This document shows positions 34,658 to 42,073 of a stretch of 64,000 nt of DNA, in pieces (position 1 is the stretch's first letter; the number at the start of each line of letters is the position of its first letter). The stretch is from Sediminispirochaeta smaragdinae DSM 11293. Its GTDB lineage: Bacteria; Spirochaetota; Spirochaetia; DSM-16054; Sediminispirochaetaceae. Position numbers and translations under genes: made by a program. The notes beneath the pieces were generated by a model. That model worked only from the letters and a program-made list of their open reading frames with translations, did not search any database and was not told the DNA's origin. The stretch lies in contig NC_014364.1 of NCBI RefSeq assembly GCF_000143985.1, forward strand, positions 1,364,001-1,428,000, written 5' to 3'.

Positions 34658-35603
34658 GTCGGACTCCCTCCTTTTCTTCTTCTTTATGAGGTAGCAGAAT
34701 TTCCGCCCGAGCAACGGTACCGCGTTCTGCCCCATCAGTATGCGATACAAGGGTGAATTGGTCCGCAACCCTGCGACAATTGGGCAGACCCATACCTGCA
34801 CCGAAGCCCAGGGACCTGATCCACTCATTTGCGGTAGTCCAACCTTCCTTGAGTGCTAACTCCACATCCTGAATTCCTGGACCGCCGTCTCTGCTTACAA
34901 TAACGATCTTCTGCTCGTCGATTTCAATCGAAATGGTACCGCCGTCGGAATGGACCACCAGATTCATCTCCAATTCGTAAGCGGCAATGGATACCCTTCG
35001 GATGATTTTTACATCGGTTCCCCGTTGTTTCAACAACTTTTTGATTTCCGTAGAGGCATGTCCGGCATTCTCGAAATCATTTCTGATTACCCGAAACTCC
35101 ATGGATGCTTTGCCCTGAAGCGCATCGGGAGAGGGGATGCTGATCCTTTCGATCCTCTCCATCTCTTTGTTTATTTCGACCAATAGCCTTGTAATGATAT
35201 CCCTGCTGGTGATGATTCCCACCAGTTTGTTGGTTTTATCGAGAATGGGAAAGCGATGGTATGAGTACTTTTCGAAGTAACTGATGGCAAAGCTGACCGG
35301 CATATCTTCCTCAAGAAATATGAGCTTTCTCGACATATGCATCTCTGCGGCCTCGTCGATATACCCGCCTTCGAGAGCCCGTATAATGTCGTCCATACTG
35401 ACGATACCGAACAATCTTCCGGACTCTGCAATCGGCATGCCTGTGATGCCTCGTCGTCTCATTGTCTGTTGTATTTCCCGGAGGGGAGTGTTTCGTCCTG
35501 CCGTCGTCACCTCTTTGCACATTACATCCTTGACCTTGAGACGATAGATCAATTCCAGAATAACGGTAGGAGAATCGTAGGTGTTGATCGGTATAGCCCG
35601 CAT
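34644..35603 (-). CDS. CBS-pair protein with RsbW/RsbT-type HATPase domain
   Basis: 319 residues. Two CBS domains (about 15-150: VKDVMCKEVTTAGRNTPLRE; LVGIITSRDIITRLL) precede a GHKL ATPase with N-box SIAAYELEMNLVVHSDG, G1 box RDGGPGI and lid GFGAGMGLPN. The clean ATP lid suggests an active kinase. The CBS pair would let adenylate levels or NADH-type ligands gate the activity. The start MRAIPINTY at 35603 has only a weak ribosome site. First gene of the CBS-HATPase/DRTGG/PHP operon. Confidence 0.87.
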   Translation of the reverse strand: MRAIPINTYDSPTVILELIYRLKVKDVMCKEVTTAGRNTPLREIQQTMRRRGITGMPIAESGRLFGIVSMDDIIRALEGGYIDEAAEMHMSRKLIFLEEDMPVSFAISYFEKYSYHRFPILDKTNKLVGIITSRDIITRLLVEINKEMERIERISIPSPDALQGKASMEFRVIRNDFENAGHASTEIKKLLKQRGTDVKIIRRVSIAAYELEMNLVVHSDGGTISIEIDEQKIVIVSRDGGPGIQDVELALKEGWTTANEWIRSLGFGAGMGLPNCRRVADQFTLVSHTDGAERGTVARAEILLPHKEEEKEGVRHENG

Positions 35604-35662
35604 AGTAGAAAGTATAGCGAAATACGGGCATAGACGGTAGGGGGCTATATATCTGGGAAGCT

Positions 35663-35691
35663 TGATTTCTTTTGGATTTCTTCCTATCCTG
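35663..35691 (+). promoter_or_regulatory. Weak candidate promoter of the MIF-like gene
   Basis: TTGATT, 17-bp spacer and TATCCT, about 27 bp before the ATG. Only partly like consensus. Confidence 0.3.
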
Positions 35692-35718
35692 TGAAAAAGT
35701 AAAGAAAGGAGTGAAATT

Positions 35719-36063
35719 ATGCCCTTTGTCAGTGTAGAAACAAATCTCGCCATCGATACGGAAAAACGCAAACAATTCTGTAAAGCACTCAGTTCTGCTG
35801 CCGCACAGGCTGTGGGAAAACCTGAGCAGTACGTCATGGCATTGGTTCGCAGTGATGCGGCCCTGACTTTTGGGGGGAGCGAAGAGCCTGCGGCTTTTGT
35901 TGAACTGAAAAGCATTGCTCTTGCCGAGGCCGCGTTAAAAGAGATCTCCCGCCGGTTTTGCACCCTCATCGAGCAGGAACTTGGCGTTCCCTCCGCCCGC
36001 ATCTACATTGAATTTACCAGTGCGTCGGGGGCATGGTGGGGCTGGAACGGTTCCACATTTTAG
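35719..36063 (+). CDS. Macrophage migration inhibitory factor (MIF) homologue, tautomerase superfamily
   Basis: 114 residues, the usual MIF length. It begins MPFVSVETNL, exposing the catalytic N-terminal proline after Met removal. Further MIF-like segments are PEQYVMALVRSDAALTFGGSEEPAAFVELKSI and IYIEFTSASGAWWGWNGSTF at the C-terminus. AAAGGAG precedes ATG 35719. It is predicted to be a small trimeric tautomerase; the biological role in a bacterium is unknown. Lone gene, convergent with a small XRE regulator. Confidence 0.88.
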   Translation: MPFVSVETNLAIDTEKRKQFCKALSSAAAQAVGKPEQYVMALVRSDAALTFGGSEEPAAFVELKSIALAEAALKEISRRFCTLIEQELGVPSARIYIEFTSASGAWWGWNGSTF

Positions 36064-36067
36064 GCCA

Positions 36068-36322
36068 TTAAGCCTTTCCTCTTTTACCTTTCTCCCTTTT
36101 TCCGTCTTTTCCTTCGGGGAGAAAGAGTTCATGCGGCTCCAATTGCAAGGCGTCACATAGCTTTTGCAATGTATTTGCCGAAGGAAATTTCTTTCCCGCC
36201 TCTATGTCTCCTACAAATCCGATCGAAATCCCCGCCTTTTCAGCCAATCCCATCTGCGTCAGATTTAATGTGTAACGGGCTTCCCGAAGGTTGGCAATTA
36301 GCCGCTCCTGAACTTTTGTCAT
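36068..36322 (-). CDS. Small XRE-family HTH regulator
   Basis: 84 residues: an N-terminal helix-turn-helix (RYTLNLTQMGLAEKAGISIGFVGDIEAGKKFPSANTL is the family pattern, about residues 15-55) and a short basic tail (KDGKREKGKRGKA). There is no sensor domain. ATG 36322 is preceded by GGAG at 6 nt. It lies 4 bp from the MIF-like gene tail to tail. The target is unknown. Confidence 0.87.
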   Translation of the reverse strand: MTKVQERLIANLREARYTLNLTQMGLAEKAGISIGFVGDIEAGKKFPSANTLQKLCDALQLEPHELFLPEGKDGKREKGKRGKA

Positions 36323-36358
36323 TTGGCGCTCCACCATGGACGATTCATCATTTCCATC

Positions 36359-36370
36359 TTTCTTAAGAAA
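36359..36370. promoter_or_regulatory. 12-bp palindrome upstream of the XRE regulator
   Basis: TTTCTTAAGAAA lies 37 bp upstream of the XRE start codon, where an autoregulatory site would be expected. The remainder up to 36526 holds a short inverted repeat (TGGTG-N6-CACCA near 36460) and TTGACT at 36482, but no convincing -10. Confidence 0.35.
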
Positions 36371-36526
36371 TAGAACTAATTACCATTTTGGGAGGTTAGT
36401 GTGCAATTTTCAATACGCTGAAAGCGAGTGGTTCCCTATTCTCCCTCTTCATGGCTCCTGGTGCTTTTACACCAAGTTAACTTGACTGCTGGGTGGAATA
36501 ATGGTACCGTACAGCGAGGTCGGTAG

Positions 36527-36877
36527 ATGGACATAAAGCTGCGTCGTTATAATACTATTTATATTATCGATATCTCCGGGGATATGGACCTTTACAACGC
36601 GCATCGGTTGAAAGATGTCGTTGCCAAACTGATTGCAAAAGGTGTCTCGGAGCTTGTTATCAATCTCGAAAAGGTCGACTACCTTGACTCAAGCGGGGTA
36701 GGGGCGCTTATTCATGTATTCACGCAGGTCAAGCAGCGGGAGCTGCAGATGCGGATTACTCATGTCCACGGTTCTGTTGAAAAAGTTATCCGTCTGACCA
36801 AACTCATGGACTACTTCCCCATTGTCGACAGTGTAAAAGACGCTCTCTATGAATTGAGCGGAAAAGGGCAGCAGTGA
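36527..36877 (+). CDS. STAS-domain anti-anti-sigma factor
   Basis: 116 residues, a single STAS domain (LRRYNTIYIIDISGDMDLYN) with the phosphorylation motif YLDSSGVGALIHVF. GAGGT lies 6 nt before ATG 36527. It overlaps the HATPase gene by ATGA. In partner switching the unphosphorylated form would bind the anti-sigma kinase encoded next. Closely resembles the STAS half of the fused protein at 22386-23267. Confidence 0.92.
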   Translation: MDIKLRRYNTIYIIDISGDMDLYNAHRLKDVVAKLIAKGVSELVINLEKVDYLDSSGVGALIHVFTQVKQRELQMRITHVHGSVEKVIRLTKLMDYFPIVDSVKDALYELSGKGQQ

Positions 36878-37428
36878 TGGAATCGAGAAAAGAGATAATC
36901 GTCGATGGTTCTCACAAGCTTTTTGATCGAAAGGGAACCTTTCATAAGGAGTTCCCGAGCGACTATCGGCAGGTTCGTTTTTTTTCCATGTTGATTGCTC
37001 AGAAGGCACCCCCTGAGATTCGGGAGATCAATCTCCTTGAGCAGCAGATAAGTGAGCTGATCAAGAATGCAGTTCGTCACGGAAATAAAAAAGATCCTTC
37101 AAAGCATGTTCGCGTCTGGGCATCGTTCAGCGAGCATCATGCTCATGTTATTGTCGAAGACGAGGGTGCCGGGTTTCAAAACCTTGAGTCTTGGAATGAG
37201 TTTAATCGTCGGCGAAACCAGTGTTTCCGTGAGCATAATTACGAAGAGTTAGAAAAGTATTTTTCCTATCGTACATCGGAAAGTGAAGACAACGACGGAG
37301 GAAATGCCTTGTTTGCCGCCCTCGAATATTGGGATGGTGGTGTTGTATTTAACGAAAAAAGAAACACAGTTGCTGTGTACAAGCATTTCGACAACACCAG
37401 ACGGCCCGGTATCTCAAGGGAAGAGTAG
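36874..37428 (+). CDS. RsbW-type anti-sigma/switch-protein serine kinase (HATPase)
   Basis: 184 residues. The N-box is ISELIKNAVRHGNKKDP, the G1 box VEDEGAGF, and NDGGNALFAALEYW stands where the second ATP-lid motif lies. A spirochaete-like insertion WNEFNRRRNQCFREHNYEELEKY sits in the lid. Roughly half the residues match the second half of the fused STAS-HATPase protein by eye, so the loci are paralogous. It should phosphorylate the preceding STAS protein. No sigma factor is adjacent, so the final output is unknown. Confidence 0.9.
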   Translation: MMESRKEIIVDGSHKLFDRKGTFHKEFPSDYRQVRFFSMLIAQKAPPEIREINLLEQQISELIKNAVRHGNKKDPSKHVRVWASFSEHHAHVIVEDEGAGFQNLESWNEFNRRRNQCFREHNYEELEKYFSYRTSESEDNDGGNALFAALEYWDGGVVFNEKRNTVAVYKHFDNTRRPGISREE

Positions 37429-37440
37429 ACGGAGCCTCCA

Positions 37441-38592
37441 GTGGAGAGGATCGATACATCGTCAGTCATTGATCTCCCCGTGTCATTGATTCTTACCGAT
37501 GACGGGCTCTTTTTTTTCAGTAAGCATCGCTCCGCTCCCCATCAGAGAGACAAAGGTGGAATGTGCCTCGAGTCCTTCCCCGCATCGACGCTTCAGCGGA
37601 TGATACTTGCCGGGTATGTATCTTCGGTAGAGGTTTCGAGAAGCGATTTCACCTCAAAACGTCAGGAATTGATGGATGTCTCGAAGTTAATCATGTATGG
37701 TACCTTGTACCGCCATTTCCCCGATGCGCTCTGGAAATTGGTTGCTACCAGCGATCTCATCCTTCATTACAATCGATCACATCCGAAAACTCCCTTTACC
37801 CGGGAACATCTTGACCGGGGAGGGGCCATTGATGCTTCAGGACAAGGAACTGCGGCTCCTGCTTTGGCTCTGCTGGAAGAACTCTCTGTTTCTGCGGCAG
37901 ATGAGGCACTGAAGGAGCGCTCCTCCTTTTCCGAACAGGAAAAAGAGATGGCGAGGACAATCGGCCGTAGGTATCTGTCACACATTACCGCGCCCTTCTG
38001 GCTGCTGCTGTCTGCTTCCCAGAGGGCCGTAGCCGATCCGATGCTCGATACCTTAAGAGATTTGGTGGCCTCCTATATCGGAAAGGCTTCCATTTCCGAT
38101 TATTTAGCCCTCCTTCTCATGGAGCTTGGTGTCTATGCGGAGAAAAAGCTGGTAGGGCGGGCTACCAAGGAGCTTTTTCACGGGAATCTTGATGCCGATG
38201 CGGTCATGCGAAACGATGAGGCCAGAAGCAGGGTTCTTGCGGAAATGGAGCGCATGGGGTTCCGGGTGACGGTGGTCTGGAAGATTATGGGACGTACGGC
38301 TTCTATCGGCACCGACAATCGTCTGGAAGTAATCCTTTACGACCGGGGCAGCGATTCCGAAACCCTCAAGAATCAGATAGAGACCAAAAAGGGAATGGAT
38401 ACCAAAAATCACTCCCTTTTGGACTACTACGAGAAAATCGTCTCTTCAGCCAGCGGAGAGGAATTGGGACTTTTTTATCTTGGGTATATCGAAGAGGCGT
38501 GTCAAAAGCAGGATATTCGATTTGAGAGTCACGTTAGTAGAATCGAGAAAAACGATTTGACCATTGTCAGGTTAGCCTTCCACTTCAGGTGA
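37441..38592 (+). CDS. Protein of unknown function in a partner-switch operon, GTG start
   Basis: 383 residues, mostly helical, no signal peptide or membrane segment, not recognised. A short beta-rich start (DLPVSLILTDDGLFFFSKH) is followed by acidic helical regions (LALLEELSVSAADEALKERS; EKEMARTIGRRYLSH) and a C-terminal YEKIVSSASGEELGLFYLGYIEE. GTG 37441 has GGAG 6 nt upstream, 12 bp after the HATPase stop, so it is cotranscribed with the STAS/HATPase pair. It could be the output or scaffold of that switch. Its 3' end overlaps the convergent phosphatase gene by 8 bp. Confidence 0.75.
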   Translation: MERIDTSSVIDLPVSLILTDDGLFFFSKHRSAPHQRDKGGMCLESFPASTLQRMILAGYVSSVEVSRSDFTSKRQELMDVSKLIMYGTLYRHFPDALWKLVATSDLILHYNRSHPKTPFTREHLDRGGAIDASGQGTAAPALALLEELSVSAADEALKERSSFSEQEKEMARTIGRRYLSHITAPFWLLLSASQRAVADPMLDTLRDLVASYIGKASISDYLALLLMELGVYAEKKLVGRATKELFHGNLDADAVMRNDEARSRVLAEMERMGFRVTVVWKIMGRTASIGTDNRLEVILYDRGSDSETLKNQIETKKGMDTKNHSLLDYYEKIVSSASGEELGLFYLGYIEEACQKQDIRFESHVSRIEKNDLTIVRLAFHFR

Positions 38593-40723
38593 TTTCCGCT
38601 ATCTTCATGATCAGAAAGGTTTGATCGTCGTGTTGGCTTGTACCTTGTGCGAAGCGATCGATATCTTCCTTTATCCGCTCGGCAATTTTCGAGGCGGAAA
38701 GCTGTGCCGATGAACGCACGACGGACTTAAGCGCTTCCAGACCATACTCCCGACTTTCCTTGCTTCTCGTTTCGGTCACACCGTCGGTATAGAAGATCAG
38801 GATATCTCCGGGAATGGTCTGGAACTGACGCTGCTTATAATGTTCGCCGACCTCTATACCTATGGGAAGTCCCGGAGTGTCCATCTCGATAAAGACTTCG
38901 GTCCCTTTTCTGTAGATCAGCAGAGGCAGATGAGCAGCGTTGGAAAAGTAGATTCGCTTTTCCATCTCGTCATATACAAACATGCCCATGGTGGCAAAAT
39001 GATCGACACCAATTTTCCCGGTGATACCTCTGTTGAGAAATGTCAGAATCTGGGCGGGTTTTCTGTCTCCCGATGCGGTCAGCCTAAGGATCGTTCGAAT
39101 CATAACCATGAGCATGGCCGCAGGCACACCTTTCCCGACCACATCGCAGATGACCACTGCCGTTTTCCCCTTTTCGATGGGAAAGATATCGTAGTAATCA
39201 CCACTGACACCCTTTGCAGCCTTTGAATAGGTGGCTATGCTTGTCCCCTTTGGTTCCGAGATCCGTTTGGGAAGAAGATCCTTCTGTATCCTTGCCGCAA
39301 TTTCAATCTCGCGCTGGATCTCTCTTCGCTCTATCAACTCGGTGTAATTGTAGATGTTGTCGATGGTGAGGGCCGCATAATCGGCGAAGGTTCTCATATG
39401 GGTGAAATCAAGGTCACTGAAATGACTTGTTTTTCCTCTTCTCGCCACGGCAATGGCCCCCAGAATTCTACCGGGAAGTGAAAGCGGTACGATGATAAGG
39501 CTTGATACATAGAGTGGATCGTCATCCTCAAGAAGCGGAAAGGTCGTTCCCTCAAGCGCTTGTGAACAGTTTCTGAAAAAACGGGGTTCGGCGGCGGCAA
39601 TACATTCACCGATGATAGTTTCGCCGAGGCCGAAGGGTTTATTCCGTATATATTCATCCACTTCCTGTTTTTGCCTCGGAAGCCGCTCGGGAAAGGGATA
39701 GGGAGGGGGAAACATCCCGATAATATCGGAGACATAGATTGATTTACTTGCCTCATCAACCAGAAAGAGTGCCCCTGCATCTGCCTCGGTATTTTCGACG
39801 GCCGATTCGACAACCAAGGCAAGAACTGCCTCGGGATCCGGGTCCTGGGCCTGAAGACTGCCGATCCTAAACATAAAATCGAGTACCGAATCGAGCTTCT
39901 CCTTCAACTGATCCTTGAGAGCGTTGTAGTCTTTTGAAAGCTCTTCAAACTCGTCCCGCGAACGGATGGTGAGCTCGTTGGAAAAATCGCCCCGGGAGAT
40001 AACGCTCATGGCCTCTCCGACCAGTTTAATTCGTTTTACCATCTGAGTGGAAAAACGGCTGGTAAGGATGAGCGTTATCAAAAGACTGCATGCGATGATG
40101 GCTATTGCTATCCGTGTTCCTGCCGTGATAATGGTGTTGGCCCGGAGATTTGTCTCCCCTATCAGCTTATCCATTCTTGCTTTGAAGGTTTCGGTATTAT
40201 CCATGATCAGCAGCTGATAGTTTTTTAGGGTCTGATAGGCGCCGAGAAAGGGGTGAGGCTGTCCTTCCTGGCTGATGACGAGGAAGGTCTGAAAGAGGCC
40301 CCTGTCGCCGACAAGTCGGTCCATCCGCTGATCGATCATCCAATCCATATGATCGAGTGCCGGCTGATAGTACCAGGTCGAAAGTTGGTTCCACCAGCCT
40401 ACCGTTTGCTGCAGCTCCGAGGTCTGCCGTTTGCTGAGGAATCGGGCTCCTCGTGCCGAGACAAAATCATTCAGCTCTTGCTCGAACTTATCGATGCCGA
40501 ATTCGATTCTCGCTTTTTCCACGGTGATTCTGCTGTTCGTGGTCATGAGAGAATCCATGCGAACCGAAAGCTGCTCAAGGCTCGAGATCGATCGTTCGGA
40601 GAGCATTTCAAAATCCTTGAGCGCTATGATGGTGCTGGTAAAAAAAATCACCACCGAGAGGGCGATAAGCACACCCAACACTAAAAGGGCCTCGATGATG
40701 GACAGCTTCGTACGAATCTTCAT
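38585..40723 (-). CDS. Membrane-bound HAMP-GAF-SpoIIE serine phosphatase
   Basis: 712 residues. TM1 (about 9-35) and TM2 (about 195-220) enclose a helical extracytoplasmic sensor of about 160 residues. A HAMP domain (KRIKLVGEAMSVISRGDFSNEL), a GAF domain (about 290-455, including GLGETIIGECIAAAEPRFF) and a PP2C domain follow. The PP2C domain contains AKGVSGDYYDIF, VICDVVGKGVPAAML, FYTDGVTETR and HDDQTFLI. It would link an external or redox stimulus to dephosphorylation of the STAS protein encoded convergently. ATG 40723 was chosen before TM1; ATG 40735 is an alternative. Confidence 0.9.
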   Translation of the reverse strand: MKIRTKLSIIEALLVLGVLIALSVVIFFTSTIIALKDFEMLSERSISSLEQLSVRMDSLMTTNSRITVEKARIEFGIDKFEQELNDFVSARGARFLSKRQTSELQQTVGWWNQLSTWYYQPALDHMDWMIDQRMDRLVGDRGLFQTFLVISQEGQPHPFLGAYQTLKNYQLLIMDNTETFKARMDKLIGETNLRANTIITAGTRIAIAIIACSLLITLILTSRFSTQMVKRIKLVGEAMSVISRGDFSNELTIRSRDEFEELSKDYNALKDQLKEKLDSVLDFMFRIGSLQAQDPDPEAVLALVVESAVENTEADAGALFLVDEASKSIYVSDIIGMFPPPYPFPERLPRQKQEVDEYIRNKPFGLGETIIGECIAAAEPRFFRNCSQALEGTTFPLLEDDDPLYVSSLIIVPLSLPGRILGAIAVARRGKTSHFSDLDFTHMRTFADYAALTIDNIYNYTELIERREIQREIEIAARIQKDLLPKRISEPKGTSIATYSKAAKGVSGDYYDIFPIEKGKTAVVICDVVGKGVPAAMLMVMIRTILRLTASGDRKPAQILTFLNRGITGKIGVDHFATMGMFVYDEMEKRIYFSNAAHLPLLIYRKGTEVFIEMDTPGLPIGIEVGEHYKQRQFQTIPGDILIFYTDGVTETRSKESREYGLEALKSVVRSSAQLSASKIAERIKEDIDRFAQGTSQHDDQTFLIMKIAEIT

Positions 40724-40831
40724 GTCGCCGATCATACCATGAGGGAGGCAAATCGTCAAAACTCTTCGGAATTCAAGATGGAATTCAACGCCGCTTGTAA
40801 TTTTTCCAAAGAAAGGTACACTGGATAAAGC

Positions 40832-42073
40832 ATGAAAATACTGCATACTTCAGATTGGCACCTCGGTAAGCGCCTGGGCCGTTTCAGCCGCATGGAAGAG
40901 CAGGCCGATATTCTGGATGAGATCTGTTCCATTGTTGATGAGCAAAATCCCGACCTTATTATGCTCTCAGGGGATCTTTTCGATGGTTTCAACCCTTCGG
41001 CCGAGGCAATTGAGCTGCTTTACCGGACGCTCCACCGCATGTCCGGCGGCGGAAAAAGAGTGATCATCGCCATTGCCGGTAATCATGATTCGCCGGATCG
41101 AATCGAATCGCCCGATCCCCTTGCAAGGATCAGCGGCATTTTTTTCCTCGGTTATCCCGAGACTCAAATCAAAACGTGCCATCTGGAGAGCGGCTGGGTG
41201 GTGGAGAGCCCCGAAGCGGGGCTGCTTCGCCTTCGAAAAGAGGGGAGGGCGGAGCTGCGAATCATCGCCACCCCCTATGCCGGGGAGGTTCGACTTCGCA
41301 AGGCCATCGATCCGACACGGGGAGAGGAACAGGTCAGGGCCATTCTCCGTGATCACTGGAAGAATCTTGCCGACCGTTTTTTCGATGATGGGGGCATTAA
41401 TCTGATGGCGGCACATCTTTTTTCCGCCGAAGCCGAGAGCCTGCCCTTCGACGAGCTTGAGGAAGATGGAGAACGTCCCATTCTCCATCCCGGAGGCCTT
41501 GAGCTGATTCCCTTTTCCGCCTTCCCCGCAGAGGCCCAATATATTGCCCTAGGGCATCTTCACCGACCGATGCTTACGCAGTATGGCAAGAGCACCATCT
41601 GCTACAGCGGCAGCCCCTTGGCCTATTCCCTTTCCGAAAGTGGTCAGCAGAAGCAGGTTGTTCTTGTCGATCTCGAGCCTGGGAAGAGGGCAAAATGCGA
41701 AGTGGTGCCCCTTTCTCGCGGTAGAGCCCTGTGCCGGGGGCGTTTCAAGACGCTTGAAAGGGCCCTTGCCTGGCTTGGCGAACACCAGGAGGCTTACGTA
41801 GAAGTGACGATGGAGGTTGATCACTATCTCGAGACAGGAGTGCGGGATGCCATCCATGATGCCCATCCTCGGGTCCTTGCGGTTGTTCCCGAACTGCTGG
41901 AGGGCCCGGACCTTTCAGTTTCCAGACGGGAAGAAATAGATATCGATGCCCCTTTGGAACGACTTTTCACCGAATACTTTCGCGGCCGAAACAACGGTGC
42001 CGATCCGGAACCCTATCTGCTGGAGCTGCTCGCCGAGGCCGTTTCCGCAGGAAACGAGGAGCCAGGAGTATGA
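40832..42073 (+). CDS. sbcD: Exonuclease SbcCD subunit D (Mre11 family)
   Basis: 413-residue Mn-dependent nuclease subunit. Phosphoesterase motifs are LHTSDWHLGKRLG, MLSGDLFDG, IAGNHDSP, AAHLFSAE and LGHLHRP, followed by the C-terminal capping region. With SbcC it cleaves hairpins and protein-blocked DNA ends. Divergent from the HAMP-GAF phosphatase. The ribosome site before ATG 40832 is weak (GGAT). It overlaps sbcC by ATGA. Confidence 0.95.
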   Translation: MKILHTSDWHLGKRLGRFSRMEEQADILDEICSIVDEQNPDLIMLSGDLFDGFNPSAEAIELLYRTLHRMSGGGKRVIIAIAGNHDSPDRIESPDPLARISGIFFLGYPETQIKTCHLESGWVVESPEAGLLRLRKEGRAELRIIATPYAGEVRLRKAIDPTRGEEQVRAILRDHWKNLADRFFDDGGINLMAAHLFSAEAESLPFDELEEDGERPILHPGGLELIPFSAFPAEAQYIALGHLHRPMLTQYGKSTICYSGSPLAYSLSESGQQKQVVLVDLEPGKRAKCEVVPLSRGRALCRGRFKTLERALAWLGEHQEAYVEVTMEVDHYLETGVRDAIHDAHPRVLAVVPELLEGPDLSVSRREEIDIDAPLERLFTEYFRGRNNGADPEPYLLELLAEAVSAGNEEPGV

